This document shows, piece by piece, positions 11,054 through 21,788 of a stretch of DNA of 64,000 nt (the stretch's first letter is position 1; each line of letters starts with the position of its first letter). The stretch lies in contig NZ_SZZH01000001.1 in NCBI RefSeq assembly GCF_005298075.1, forward strand, positions 496,001 to 560,000, given 5' to 3'. The position numbers and the translations under genes were made by a program. Origin of the DNA: Nakamurella flava. GTDB taxonomy: Bacteria > Actinomycetota > Actinomycetes > Mycobacteriales > Nakamurellaceae. The notes below the pieces were generated by a model that saw only the letters and a program-made list of their open reading frames with translations, did no database searches and was not told the DNA's origin.

Positions 11054-11539
11054 GCGGACCGTGAAGCCGACCCGGACACCCCACGGGCTGCCCAGCAGCA
11101 AGGTCATGCCCCAGGTCATCCGGAATGCGGACTCGAAGATGCGGAACACGGTGTCGGCGGCCAGCGCGAACGGATCGAACACCATCGCGCCGGTTCCGGC
11201 CGGGGCGTCCTGTCGTCGTTCGACCAGCACCCGGGCGCGGTGCAGGGCATCGGCCGCGGCCGCATCGCCCTGCTGGGCCCAGCCGTGGACGACGCGCAAC
11301 TTGACCGCCGTGGTCACCGCGGTCTCGTCGGTGCCGAAGGGGACCGCGATCCGCTCGTCCCCCTGGTGCAGCCACAAACGGCCCGGGGTCTCGGAGATCA
11401 CGACGGCCCACCGGGCCACCGGGTGGGCTTCGTCCATCCCGGCCCGCACCATGTGACCGCCGTCGCGCCGGGCGACGAGCACGCACGGCACCTGATCGGC
11501 GCACAGGCGCCGGTGGATCTCCTCCAACCGCCGGGACAT
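11048..11539 (-). CDS. Hypothetical protein, 163 aa
   Basis: Function not recognised. Soluble 163-aa protein opening MSRRLEEIHRRLCADQVP, with a beta-rich N-terminal half (VLVARRDGGHMVRA, WAVVISETPGRLWLH) and a helical, alanine-rich middle. ATG 11539 was chosen because minus-strand TACGGT lies exactly 6 nt upstream. The longer frame running to 12154 is the shadow of glgX. It lies 26 nt downstream of the glgX start-distal end on the same strand, so glgX read-through is possible, but its own promoter is likely. Confidence 0.6.
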   Translation of the reverse strand: MSRRLEEIHRRLCADQVPCVLVARRDGGHMVRAGMDEAHPVARWAVVISETPGRLWLHQGDERIAVPFGTDETAVTTAVKLRVVHGWAQQGDAAAADALHRARVLVERRQDAPAGTGAMVFDPFALAADTVFRIFESAFRMTWGMTLLLGSPWGVRVGFTVRR

Positions 11540-11545
11540 GGCCTC

Positions 11546-11551
11546 ACCGTA
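11546..11551 (-). promoter_or_regulatory. -10 box before the 11539 gene
   Basis: Minus-strand TACGGT, 6 nt before ATG 11539; same arrangement as other leaderless starts in the window. It lies between the glgX stop and this gene. Confidence 0.45.
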
Positions 11552-11565
11552 GTGGCGCGGCCGGC

Positions 11566-13860
<2,295 letters not shown>

Positions 13861-13924
13861 GCCGCGAAGCCCTGGGGCGTGGTTGCCGGACGGAGGGGTG
13901 ATGACGTGAGCAACAATGTTCGGC

Positions 13925-14764
13925 GTGACCTCCGCCCCTGTAGTGCCGTCATCGATCCAGCCCGGACCCGACTCGGTCGTGCATCTGCTGGAGGTGACGG
14001 TCCGCCGGGGCTCGACCCTGCTGCTCGACCGGGTCTCCTGGAGCGTCGACGCCGACGAGCGCTGGGTCATCCTGGGGCCCAACGGCGCCGGTAAGACCAC
14101 CCTGCTGCAGATCGCCGCGGCCAACCTGTTCCCCACCACCGGCCGGGTGCACGTCCTGGGCGAACGGCTGGGCGCCGTCGACGTCGGGGACATCCGCCCG
14201 CGGATCGGGCTGTCCTCGGCCGCCCTGGCCGCCCGGGTCGCCCCCAGCGAGAAGGCGGTCGACGTGGTCGTCTCCGCCGGATGGGGTGTGGTCGGACGCT
14301 GGCGGGAGGCCTACGACGCGCAGGACTTCACCCGGGCCGGCGAGCTGCTGTCCGCGATGGGCGTCGACCACCTGGCCGAACGGCAGTTCGGCACGCTGTC
14401 CGAGGGCGAACGCAAGCGGGTGCTGGTGGCCCGGGCGCTGATGTCCGACCCGGAACTGCTGCTGCTCGACGAGCCGGCCGCCGGGCTGGACCTCGGTGCT
14501 CGCGAGGACCTGCTGGCCCGCCTGTCGGCGCTGGCCGTCGACCCGGTCGCGCCGACCACCATCCTGGTCACCCACCACGTGGAGGAGATCCCGCCGGACT
14601 TCAGCCATGTGCTGCTGCTGCGCGGGGGTCGGGTCGTCGTCGCCGGCCCGATCGCCGAGGTGCTCACCGCGCAGTCGCTGTCGAAGACGTTCGGCATGCC
14701 GCTCGCGTTGGAACAGCGGGACGGGCGCTATTTCGCCTGGGCGCACGAGGACCGGCCGGCCTGA
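13925..14764 (+). CDS. ABC transporter ATP-binding protein
   Basis: Single cytoplasmic ATPase subunit, 279 aa. Walker A GPNGAGKTT, Q-loop region replaced by IGLSSAALAAR, signature LSEGERKRVLVARAL, Walker B LLLLDEPAAGLD and switch His in LVTHHVEEIP. It resembles the YlmA-like ATPases that occur without a membrane partner; no permease gene is adjacent, so its substrate is unknown. An ATG at 13916 would add three residues, but it falls inside a possible -10 (AACAAT, 13912-13917) that sits 7 nt before GTG 13925. Divergent from glgX, convergent with the serine hydrolase. Confidence 0.88.
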   Translation: MTSAPVVPSSIQPGPDSVVHLLEVTVRRGSTLLLDRVSWSVDADERWVILGPNGAGKTTLLQIAAANLFPTTGRVHVLGERLGAVDVGDIRPRIGLSSAALAARVAPSEKAVDVVVSAGWGVVGRWREAYDAQDFTRAGELLSAMGVDHLAERQFGTLSEGERKRVLVARALMSDPELLLLDEPAAGLDLGAREDLLARLSALAVDPVAPTTILVTHHVEEIPPDFSHVLLLRGGRVVVAGPIAEVLTAQSLSKTFGMPLALEQRDGRYFAWAHEDRPA

Positions 14765-14781
14765 CGCGCGGGGGTCAGGCC
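14758..14781. terminator. Bidirectional hairpin over two stop codons
   Basis: GGCCTGAC (14758-14765) pairs with GTCAGGCC (14774-14781), 8-nt loop. The arms contain the TGA of the ABC ATPase on the plus strand and of the serine hydrolase on the minus strand. Confidence 0.55.
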
Positions 14782-15836
14782 GCGTCGTTCCAGGCGTCGC
14801 GGATGGCGTCGGCGGCTCGGCCGCCGTCGTCGCCGTTCGTCAGCACCACCAGGGCCGCCCCGGCGGCGGGACGGACCCACAGGTCGGCGTGGAAGCCGCG
14901 GTTGACCCCGGGATGGCCGACCACGTCGGAACCCCACCGTTCCACTCCCAGTCCGTATCGACCGTCGGTGCCGGCCGCCGGGGACCGCATGTCGACGGCC
15001 CGGGGGTCGTTCGAGGCCAGCCAGGCGGCCAGCCGGGTCAGGTCGGCGGCGGTCGTGCACCAACCGGCCGCGGCCGCTTCGACGTAGCGGTACCGGGGGG
15101 CCGGCGTGCCGTCGGCGAGGTGACCGGCGGTGTCCCGGGGGTGGGTCTCCGCCTCCTGAGTGCAGCCGTAGCCGCTGTCCGTCAGGCCCGTCGGCTGCAG
15201 GAACTCCGATCGGGCCACCTCGGCGAACGGCCGCCCGGTCACGTCCTCGACGACCTGCTGCGCGATCGTGTAGCCGCCGCCGGAATAGGCGTAGGACCCG
15301 GGTCGTAGCGATTGGCGCACCGGGGCGCCGGTCGTCGCCCCGGCCAGCGAGTCGGCGGTCATCGGTAGCGGCCGGTCGGCCGGTTCACCGAGGTAGCCGG
15401 CCGTGTCGATGCCGGCGGTGTGGCTGAGCAACGCCCGCAGGGTCACCCGCTCCGGGTGCGGGAAACCGGCCGGGGACCACGATCGCAGCATCGACGTGAC
15501 GGGCGCGTCGAGATCGAGCCGGCCCTGCCCGGCCAGGGTGAGCACCGTCGCCGCGGCCACCGTCTTGGAGATCGACCCGGCCTGGAAGACCGTGCCGGCG
15601 GGGACCCCGGCCTGCCCGATCCAGGCGACCTGGCCGTCGACGACGGCGCCGACCGCGACGCCGGGCACCGCGGTGACGTGCGCGGCGGCGGCCGAGACTG
15701 CCGAGACTGCGACAGCGGCCGACCGGGGTGGCAGCAGCTCGACGACCGGCGCGCGGGTCGCCAGGTGCCAGCCGATGGCCCCTCCGGTGGCCAGGACGAC
15801 GGCGACGACGACGCCCGCGACCGCACCTCTCCGCAC
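14775..15836 (-). CDS. Membrane-anchored serine hydrolase (beta-lactamase/PBP4*-like family)
   Basis: 353 aa. One N-terminal membrane segment (AVAGVVVAVVLATGGAIGWH) is followed by an extracytoplasmic serine hydrolase domain: SISKTVAAATV carries the SxxK nucleophile, YSGGGYTI is the Tyr motif and GHPGVN is the third motif. Likely a D-aminopeptidase or esterase-like cell-envelope enzyme; the substrate cannot be told. GTG 15836 was chosen because minus-strand TAGGGT ends 8 nt before it; GTG 15842 two codons upstream lies too close to that box. Divergent from the methyltransferase gene, convergent with the ABC ATPase. Confidence 0.85.
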   Translation of the reverse strand: MRRGAVAGVVVAVVLATGGAIGWHLATRAPVVELLPPRSAAVAVSAVSAAAAHVTAVPGVAVGAVVDGQVAWIGQAGVPAGTVFQAGSISKTVAAATVLTLAGQGRLDLDAPVTSMLRSWSPAGFPHPERVTLRALLSHTAGIDTAGYLGEPADRPLPMTADSLAGATTGAPVRQSLRPGSYAYSGGGYTIAQQVVEDVTGRPFAEVARSEFLQPTGLTDSGYGCTQEAETHPRDTAGHLADGTPAPRYRYVEAAAAGWCTTAADLTRLAAWLASNDPRAVDMRSPAAGTDGRYGLGVERWGSDVVGHPGVNRGFHADLWVRPAAGAALVVLTNGDDGGRAADAIRDAWNDAA

Positions 15837-15844
15837 GCCCACCG

Positions 15845-15850
15845 ACCCTA
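15845..15850 (-). promoter_or_regulatory. -10 box of the serine hydrolase
   Basis: Minus-strand TAGGGT, 8 nt before GTG 15836. It lies in the 39-bp divergent gap with the methyltransferase. Confidence 0.5.
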
Positions 15851-15875
15851 GGCGGCGGGGTGGTCCAATGGGGAC

Positions 15876-17099
15876 GTGGCCTACCGCTTCACGATCGACG
15901 ACGTGGCCTGGCTGGCCGGACCGGCCGGCGACGAGGCGCTCGCGGCCGCCGCGGAACGCCCGCTGACCGACGCCTCGCTGTTGACCGACCTCGGTCGTCT
16001 GCGCGCCCGGCTCGGTGACGCCGCCGATCGGGCCGGCGCGGTCGTCGAGACCGTGCGCCTGCGGAGGAAGGCGACGGACAAACTCGGCGGGTGGGCCGCC
16101 GGGGGCCTGTTCACCGACGAGGCGCTGCAGCAGGCCAGCCCGGTTGCGGTGGCCCGCCATCGCGCCCGTCGACTGGCCGGCGTGGACGTGCACGACCTGA
16201 CCTGTTCGATCGGCGGCGATCTCGTCGTGCTGGCCGGGCGGGGGGAGGGGACTACCGCCGGTTCGGACCTGGACCCGGTCCGGGTGGCCATGGCCCGCCA
16301 CAACCTCGACCAGGCCCGGGTGGACGCCGCGGTCACGGTCGCGGACGCCCTGACGGTCCGGGCCCGAGGCGGCCTGCCGTACGCGGATCCGGCGCGCCGG
16401 GACACCCGGGGCCGCCGGGTGATGGGGGCCGACGCCGTCGTCCCGTCCGTCGGCGACCTGGACGCGGCGCACGCCGCCCGGCCGCCGGTGCTGCGCGTGC
16501 CACCCGGGCTCGACTACGAGGCCCTGGCCCGACCGGGGGAGGTCGAGCTGGTCTCGCTGGCCGGATCGGTCCGGGAGGCCGTACTGTGGCCCGCCGAACT
16601 GGCGTCGGTGACCGGGCCGGTCGGGCGGCGGGCCACCGTGCTCGACGCCGACGGCACGGTCCGCCTGGCCCTGACCAGCGACGATCCGGACGACATCCCG
16701 GTCCGGCCGGCCGCGGTGGGCGAGTACCTGATCGATCCCGACCCGGCCGTCGTCCGCGCCCACCTGGTCCGCGGGTACGCCGCCCGGTTCGCGTTGCGGC
16801 AGCTCGACCCGCACCTGGCCTACCTGACCGGGCCGACCCCGCCGCCCGGAGTGCGGTCGTTCCTCGTCCTCGACGAGGCACCGTTCACCGAGCGGACGGT
16901 GGCCGGATGGGCCCGGCGGGACGGAGTGGGAACGCTGGAGATCAAACAGCGCGGCACCGCCGTCGTCCCGGACGACCTGCGCCGGCGACTGCGGCCGGCC
17001 CTGCGCGGTGCGACCCGACAGGCGGCGACCCTGGTGCTGGCCCGGGTCGGTCGGTCGGTGCACGCCTACTGGTGCCGGGCGGTCGGCCCGGACGCCTAA
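15876..17099 (+). CDS. THUMP-like class I SAM-dependent methyltransferase
   Basis: 407 aa. A class I methyltransferase core spans about residues 85-200: [14 protein letters not shown] is motif [16 protein letters not shown] is motif II. It is followed by the C-terminal THUMP-like domain ending in [11 protein letters not shown]. Such proteins are widespread in actinobacteria; a nucleic-acid substrate is presumed from family membership but not established. The N-terminal helical region ([18 protein letters not shown]) is typical. GTG 15876 is preceded by a weak -10-like TCCAAT. The stop TAA forms part of the priA -10 box. Confidence 0.82.
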   Translation: MAYRFTIDDVAWLAGPAGDEALAAAAERPLTDASLLTDLGRLRARLGDAADRAGAVVETVRLRRKATDKLGGWAAGGLFTDEALQQASPVAVARHRARRLAGVDVHDLTCSIGGDLVVLAGRGEGTTAGSDLDPVRVAMARHNLDQARVDAAVTVADALTVRARGGLPYADPARRDTRGRRVMGADAVVPSVGDLDAAHAARPPVLRVPPGLDYEALARPGEVELVSLAGSVREAVLWPAELASVTGPVGRRATVLDADGTVRLALTSDDPDDIPVRPAAVGEYLIDPDPAVVRAHLVRGYAARFALRQLDPHLAYLTGPTPPPGVRSFLVLDEAPFTERTVAGWARRDGVGTLEIKQRGTAVVPDDLRRRLRPALRGATRQAATLVLARVGRSVHAYWCRAVGPDA

Positions 17100-17102
17100 G
17101 GT
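17097..17102 (+). promoter_or_regulatory. -10 box of priA
   Basis: TAAGGT, whose first three bases are the TAA stop of the preceding methyltransferase, lies 8 nt before GTG 17111. Confidence 0.45.
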
Positions 17103-17110
17103 GGTGGCCC

Positions 17111-17833
17111 GTGACCTTCGAACTCCTCCCCGCCGTTGACGTCGCCGACGGCCAGGCCGTCCGCCTGGTCCAGGGCGAGGCCGGCAGCGAGACCCATTAC
17201 GGGGCCCCGCTCGATGCCGCCCTCGCCTTCCAGGCCGACGGTGCCGAGTGGATCCACCTCGTCGACCTCGACGCCGCCTTCGGCCGCGGGTCCAACGCCG
17301 CCCTACTGGCCGAGGTGGTCGGCCGGCTCGACATCAAGGTCGAGATGTCCGGCGGGATCCGGGACGACGCGTCCCTGGAGGCCGCTCTGGCCACCGGCTG
17401 CACCCGGGTCAACATCGGCACCGCGGCCCTGGAGAACCCGGACTGGTGCGCCACCGTCATCGACCGTTTCGGCGACCGGGTGGCCATCGGGCTGGACGTG
17501 CGGGGCACGACCCTGGCCGCCCGCGGGTGGACGCAGGACGGTGGGGACCTGTGGGAGGTGCTCGCCCGTCTCGACGCCCAGGGCTGCTCGCGGTACGTCG
17601 TCACCGACGTCACCAAGGACGGCACGCTGCGCGGTCCGAACCTGGACCTGCTCCGGGAGGTGTGCAGCAAGACCGCGGCCCCGGTCGTGGCCTCCGGTGG
17701 GGTCTCCTCGCTGGACGATCTGCGGGCGCTGGCCGGCCTCCGCGACGTCGGCGTCGAAGGGTCGATCGTCGGGAAGGCGCTGTACGCCGGGGCGTTCACC
17801 CTGCCCGAGGCGCTGGCCGCGGTCGCCGAGTAG
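17111..17833 (+). CDS. priA: PriA: bifunctional HisA/TrpF isomerase
   Basis: Amadori isomerase of histidine biosynthesis (ProFAR to PRFAR) which in actinobacteria also does the TrpF step (PRA to CdRP). 240 aa TIM barrel. Catalytic Asp10 is in [10 protein letters not shown], the second catalytic Asp in [11 protein letters not shown]. Arg138 and Trp140 in [10 protein letters not shown] match the residues that switch mycobacterial PriA between substrates. No separate trpF occurs in this window although trpE, C, B and A do, supporting the dual role. Only 11 nt separate it from the methyltransferase. Confidence 0.94.
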   Translation: MTFELLPAVDVADGQAVRLVQGEAGSETHYGAPLDAALAFQADGAEWIHLVDLDAAFGRGSNAALLAEVVGRLDIKVEMSGGIRDDASLEAALATGCTRVNIGTAALENPDWCATVIDRFGDRVAIGLDVRGTTLAARGWTQDGGDLWEVLARLDAQGCSRYVVTDVTKDGTLRGPNLDLLREVCSKTAAPVVASGGVSSLDDLRALAGLRDVGVEGSIVGKALYAGAFTLPEALAAVAE

Positions 17834-17843
17834 CCGACCCCGG

Positions 17844-18272
17844 GTGACCGCCGAGCTGGCGTTCCTGGTCGCCACCGCGCTGTACGCGGGGTTCCAGTGG
17901 TGCGTCCAGCTGGTGGTCTACCCCCAGTTCGCCGCGGTCGCGCCCGCCGATTTCGCCGCCTACGAGGCCGCCCATCAGCGCCGCATCACCCCGTTGGTCG
18001 GGGTGCTGTTCGTCGGCCTGGCCGGAGCCGGCGGGTGGTTGCTGCTGGGCGCCGCGCCGGCCACGCCCGGGTGGCTGATCGCCGTCGCGCTCGCCCTGGT
18101 GGCCGCCGTCCCGGTGCTGACCGGCGTCGGGGCGGTACCACAGCACCGGGTGCTGTCCACCGGCTGGGACCCGGCGGCCGCCCACCGGCTGCGGCGGGTC
18201 GACCGGTGGCGCACCGCCGGCGCGACCGGGGCGTTGGTGCTGGCCGTGGTCATGGTGGCGGTCGCCACCTGA
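17844..18272 (+). CDS. Small integral membrane protein, unknown function
   Basis: 142 aa with four predicted transmembrane helices: ELAFLVATALYAGFQWCVQL, then ITPLVGVLFVGLAGAGGWLL, GWLIAVALALVAAVPVLTG and a final AGATGALVLAVVMVAVAT. It contains VVYPQF after helix 1 and HRLRRVDRWR before the last helix. The layout resembles DUF1772-like membrane proteins, but I cannot confirm the family. GTG 17844, 10 nt after the priA stop; probably co-transcribed with priA. Confidence 0.7.
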   Translation: MTAELAFLVATALYAGFQWCVQLVVYPQFAAVAPADFAAYEAAHQRRITPLVGVLFVGLAGAGGWLLLGAAPATPGWLIAVALALVAAVPVLTGVGAVPQHRVLSTGWDPAAAHRLRRVDRWRTAGATGALVLAVVMVAVAT

Positions 18273-18285
18273 CGCCGGCGATAGA

Positions 18286-19806
18286 TCACTCCCGGACGGG
18301 CAGCCCGGTCCGCAGCCGCCACGCGATCAACGCCATCCCCAGGGTGGTGCCCACCTCCGGATCGTCCAGGCCGACCCCCAGCAGGTGCTCGATCCGGCTC
18401 AGCCGGTCGTAGAGGGTCTGGCGGCGGATCCCCAGGCGGGCGGCACTGGCGGCCTTGCGCCGGCCGCAGGCGAAGTGCACGTCCAGCGTGCGCAGCAGAG
18501 CCGTCGCGTGCTGACGGTCGTGTTCGAACAGTGGGCCCAGCACCTCGGAGGCGAACGCCGACAGCTCGGCCGCGCCGGCCCGGTCGGTGAGGAACCGGTG
18601 GGCCGCGACGTCGGCGGCGGTCACCACCCGGCCCCGGGTGCCGACCCGGCGCGCGATACCGGCGATGCGCAGGCTCTGGGCCACCGCGCCGGCCAGTCCG
18701 GAAGGGTCGTGGACCGGGGCGGCCACCGCGACGACGCGGACCGATTCGCCGACGCCGGTCGCCGCCAGGGCCATCCGGACCTGCTCGAAGGCGGCGCGCA
18801 CCCGGGCCGGGTCCGGGCCGGTCCAGCCGCGGGCCAGGACGACGACCGCCGTGCCGTGCACACCCACCAGCGTCGGGCCGAAGCAGGTCTGGGCGGCGTC
18901 CCGGACGTGGCGTTCGGCCGCGGCCGGCGAAGCGCGGACGTCGAGGTCGACGGCGGCGGCCAGCAGATGCCGATCCGGAAGCACCGGCCACCCGGCTTCG
19001 GCGCACCGCTGCCGGACCTCGCCCGAGGAGGCCAGATCGCCGACGGCGAGTTCGGTGACAAGCGACTGCGCGGGCGAGGGTCGCCCGGTCGCGGTCGAGC
19101 GGTGCAGCATCAGCCCGACGGCCACGGCCGCCCGGTCGGCGACCGCCACCCGCCGCTGCGTGCGTTCGCCCAGCAGGGACAGCCGTCCCATCCGTTCGGC
19201 GCCGGACCGGACGTCCACCGCGAAGCCGGCCGTCGGCCGCGGTGCCACCTCGGCGCTGGCGGCGACCAGCCGTCCGGTCACGTCCCGGAGTTCGACGGGG
19301 CACCCGGCCAGCCGGGCCGTGGTGCTGAGCAGCGTCGCCACTCCCAGGTCGGCCACGACGAGGCCCAGCAGCTCCTGCCACAGGGCGTCGCCGCCCCGGC
19401 CGGCGCCGGTGCGGCGGCGGACCAGCAGCTCGTGGAAATCCTCGACCATCCGCTCGAACGGGACCACATCGTCGAGGGCGATCAGGCAGAGGTTGCGGCG
19501 CCGGGCCGCCGCGGCCAGTTCCCGCGGCACGTCGAAGAAGGACCGGCCGACCTCCATGGCCAGGGCCGCACACCCGGCGTCGGCCAACCGGTCGACGTAG
19601 GTGCCGAGCTCGCGATCGGTCCGTCCCTCCAGGCCCAGCCCGCTGGTCAGCAGCACCTCACCGCCGGCCAGCAGACCGCCCATCTCGAACACCTCGGACG
19701 AATGCACCCACCGGATGGTGATCGAGGCCGGGTCACCGCACAGCAACCGGGGCGACCCGGCCACGAACGAGGGCAGGGTCAGGACCTCGGCCAGGGTGGG
19801 GAGCAC
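18286..19806 (-). CDS. PucR-family transcriptional regulator
   Basis: 506 aa. The N-terminal PucR domain (TLAEVLTLPSFVAG to VPFERMVEDFHELLV) is followed by a GGDEF-like linker region and the C-terminal PucR helix-turn-helix (AASAARLGIRRQTLYDRLSRIEHLLG). Family members sense purine or other metabolites and usually activate neighbouring catabolic genes. It diverges from a cytosine deaminase/permease pair, the likely target. GTG 19806 opens VLPTLAEVL; the upstream extension is the deaminase shadow. The start lies inside a 14-bp direct repeat, and two GGAC-N5-GTCC dyads lie in the gap. Confidence 0.9.
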   Translation of the reverse strand: MLPTLAEVLTLPSFVAGSPRLLCGDPASITIRWVHSSEVFEMGGLLAGGEVLLTSGLGLEGRTDRELGTYVDRLADAGCAALAMEVGRSFFDVPRELAAAARRRNLCLIALDDVVPFERMVEDFHELLVRRRTGAGRGGDALWQELLGLVVADLGVATLLSTTARLAGCPVELRDVTGRLVAASAEVAPRPTAGFAVDVRSGAERMGRLSLLGERTQRRVAVADRAAVAVGLMLHRSTATGRPSPAQSLVTELAVGDLASSGEVRQRCAEAGWPVLPDRHLLAAAVDLDVRASPAAAERHVRDAAQTCFGPTLVGVHGTAVVVLARGWTGPDPARVRAAFEQVRMALAATGVGESVRVVAVAAPVHDPSGLAGAVAQSLRIAGIARRVGTRGRVVTAADVAAHRFLTDRAGAAELSAFASEVLGPLFEHDRQHATALLRTLDVHFACGRRKAASAARLGIRRQTLYDRLSRIEHLLGVGLDDPEVGTTLGMALIAWRLRTGLPVRE

Positions 19807-19829
19807 CGGTCCAGCGTGGGGAGCACCGG
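19796..19829. repeat. 14-bp direct repeat at the pucR start
   Basis: GTGGGGAGCACCGG occurs at 19796-19809 and 19816-19829, a 20-bp period (about two helical turns). The first copy includes the PucR start codon. It could be a small tandem duplication or a pair of regulator sites. Confidence 0.55.
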
Positions 19830-19840
19830 ACGATCTGTCC
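19828..19840. promoter_or_regulatory. Candidate PucR operator 1
   Basis: Dyad GGAC-GATCT-GTCC in the 127-bp gap between pucR and the deaminase. A second dyad of the same form is centred 33 bp away, close to three helical turns. Confidence 0.45.
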
Positions 19841-19859
19841 AGGACCTGCCGGGCAGGGC

Positions 19860-19874
19860 GGGACACTCTGTCCC
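19860..19874. promoter_or_regulatory. Candidate PucR operator 2
   Basis: Dyad GGGAC-ACTCT-GTCCC; same GGAC-N5-GTCC core as operator 1, on the deaminase side of the gap. Confidence 0.45.
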
Positions 19875-19933
19875 TGTTCGACGGTCGTCCCGACCTGATG
19901 GGGTGAACGCCATCACCGACGGGAAGGGACCAC

Positions 19934-20434
19934 ATGCCCAGTGCACCGCCCACCGAGGACTCCCGGGTCCCCATCGACCCGGTCGATCGTGACCGGTACT
20001 TCCTGGACCTGGCCATCGAGCAGGCCGAGATCGGCTGGTCGGAGGGGGGCGTGCCGATCGGGGCGGTCCTCGTCCACGGCGACACCGTGCTCGCCGCCGG
20101 CCGCAACCGGCGGGTGCAACTCGGCTCGCCTATCCGGCACGGCGAGACCGACTGCATCGACCTGGCCGGCCGGCAGCCGGCCGAGGTCTACCGGGCCAGC
20201 ACCCTCTACACGACCCTGTCCCCGTGCTACATGTGCGCCGGGACCTCGCTGCTCTACAACATCCCCCGCATCGTGATCGGCGAGAACACCTCGTTCGAGG
20301 CGTCGGAGGCGTGGCTGACCTCGCACGGGGTCGAGCTGACCGTCATGGACGACCCGACCTGTCGGGGTCTGATGGACCGCATGCTGGCCGAGCGCCCGGA
20401 GATCTGGTTCGAGGACATCGGGGAGCCCGCGTGA
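19934..20434 (+). CDS. Cytosine deaminase, yeast Fcy1-like nucleoside deaminase fold
   Basis: Zinc hydrolase likely converting cytosine to uracil. 166 aa, small CDA-fold protein rather than the large E. coli CodA amidohydrolase. Zinc site: His and catalytic Glu in RHGETDCID, Cys pair in SPCYMCAG. The HGE (not HAE) motif and IPRIVIGENTSFE segment resemble fungal cytosine deaminase. Strong ribosome site GGGAAGGGA before ATG 19934. Its stop overlaps the codB-like permease start (GTGA). Creatinine or another pyrimidine deaminase activity cannot be excluded. Confidence 0.86.
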   Translation: MPSAPPTEDSRVPIDPVDRDRYFLDLAIEQAEIGWSEGGVPIGAVLVHGDTVLAAGRNRRVQLGSPIRHGETDCIDLAGRQPAEVYRASTLYTTLSPCYMCAGTSLLYNIPRIVIGENTSFEASEAWLTSHGVELTVMDDPTCRGLMDRMLAERPEIWFEDIGEPA

Positions 20435-21729
20435 CCGGCCGTCTCGACACTCCGGTGACCGCGGAGACGGTCGTCGACCCGGACTATCCGGTCACCCCGG
20501 TGCCCCGGCACGCCCGGCGCAGCTTCTTCTCCATCGCGGTCGTGCTGCTCGGCTTCACCGTCTTCACCCCGACCATGCTGGCCGGGGCGTCCCTCGGCGC
20601 CGCCTTCGATCTCTCGCAGCTGGTCCTGGTCATCCTGATCGGGTCCGCCGTCCTCGGCACCTACGTGGCCTTCATGGGGTGGGTCGGCGCCCGCAGCGGC
20701 CTGACCACCGTCGTGATGTCGCGCTACACCTTTGGCACCGGCGGCGCCAAGCTCGCCTCCATCCTGCTCGGCGGCACCCAGATCGGCTGGTACGGCGTCG
20801 TCGTCGGGACCATCGGCGACCTGACCGCGCAGGCCTTCGGCTGGGAGTCCTGGGGCGCCCGGGCCGCCGTCATGATCGTGACGAGCGCCCTGATGTGCGT
20901 GACCGCCTGCTACGGCTACCGCGGCATGTACTGGGTGTCGCTCGTCTCCACCCCGCTCATCCTCGTCCTGGCCGTCTGGGTCCTGGTGAAGTCGCTGGAA
21001 CAGGTCGGCGGCTGGGCCGGCCTGGCTGCCGTCGCCCCCACGACGTCCATGAGCCTGGCCGTCGCCGTGACCACCGTCGTCGGCACGTTCGTCTCGGCCG
21101 GCACCCAGTCGCCGAACTGGACCCGGTTCGCCCGGACCGGTCGGCAGGCGGTGCTGGCCTGCGTCATCGGCTTCCTGGTCGGCAACGGGCTGATGATCTT
21201 CTTCGGGGCGGTCGGGGCCATGACCACCGGCGAGGGCGACTTCGTCCTGGTGCTGTTCAACATGGGCCTCATCGGCTGGGGACTCTTCCTGCTGTTCGGG
21301 AACCTCTGGAAGAGCAACGCCGACACCGCCTACGCCTTCGGGGTGGCCGGGGCCGAACTGTTCGACCGGCCGCGGAAACTGCCGTTCGTCGTCGCCGGAT
21401 CCGTCATCGGCACCGTGTTCGCCCTCACCGGTGTGCACAACCACCTGGTCGACTACCTGGTGCTGCTCGGGGTCTTCATCCCCCCGCTCGGCGGCGTCAT
21501 CATCGGCGACTTCCTCCTGCGGTGGCGCGGCGGCGTCCCCGAGGGGCAGGCCACCCAGGTGGTGCGCTGGCAGAACGTCGCCGCGTACGTCGTCGCCAGC
21601 CTCGCGGCTTGGGCGTCCAGTCACTTCGCGTTCGGGGTGCCCCCGGTCATCGGCATCCTGCTCGCCGTGGCGCTCGCCGTCGGCCTGGGGCTCGCCGACC
21701 GCGGTGCGGCGGCGATCGGTCGGGAATGA
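20431..21729 (+). CDS. codB: Cytosine permease CodB-like (NCS1 family)
   Basis: 432 aa, about 12 transmembrane helices. NCS1 hallmarks: N-terminal VPRHARRSFFSIAVVLLGF, helix 3 region RYTFGTGGAKLASIL and GTFVSAGTQSPNWTRFAR, where NWTRF is the family's substrate/cation-site segment. Imports cytosine (or a close pyrimidine) for the deaminase to which it is translationally coupled. GTG 20431 overlaps the deaminase TGA by 4 nt. A hairpin follows before hisF. Confidence 0.9.
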   Translation: MTGRLDTPVTAETVVDPDYPVTPVPRHARRSFFSIAVVLLGFTVFTPTMLAGASLGAAFDLSQLVLVILIGSAVLGTYVAFMGWVGARSGLTTVVMSRYTFGTGGAKLASILLGGTQIGWYGVVVGTIGDLTAQAFGWESWGARAAVMIVTSALMCVTACYGYRGMYWVSLVSTPLILVLAVWVLVKSLEQVGGWAGLAAVAPTTSMSLAVAVTTVVGTFVSAGTQSPNWTRFARTGRQAVLACVIGFLVGNGLMIFFGAVGAMTTGEGDFVLVLFNMGLIGWGLFLLFGNLWKSNADTAYAFGVAGAELFDRPRKLPFVVAGSVIGTVFALTGVHNHLVDYLVLLGVFIPPLGGVIIGDFLLRWRGGVPEGQATQVVRWQNVAAYVVASLAAWASSHFAFGVPPVIGILLAVALAVGLGLADRGAAAIGRE

Positions 21730-21745
21730 CGGCTCCGTCTGACCC

Positions 21746-21765
21746 GCCGGCGTTTTCCCGCCGGC
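21746..21765 (+). terminator. Hairpin after codB
   Basis: GCCGGCG / CGCCGGC 7-bp stem with TTTTCC loop, 16 nt after the permease stop and upstream of the hisF -10 box. Confidence 0.55.
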
Positions 21766-21776
21766 CCGGACCTTCG

Positions 21777-21782
21777 TAGGGT
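21777..21782 (+). promoter_or_regulatory. -10 box of hisF
   Basis: TAGGGT, 6 nt before ATG 21789. The intervening GGAGGA also reads as a ribosome site, so the message could be leaderless or start slightly upstream. Confidence 0.5.
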
Positions 21783-21788
21783 GGAGGA

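Noticed and set aside
10417-11079. 220-codon minus-strand frame opposite the 10441 gene
   Set aside because: No promoter or ribosome site, composition typical of a shadow. The plus-strand frame has TACCGT-N6-ATG, though certainty is limited.
16091-17833. 580-codon plus-strand frame covering priA
   Set aside because: Only its last 240 codons are priA; the upstream part is an out-of-frame reading of the methyltransferase gene.
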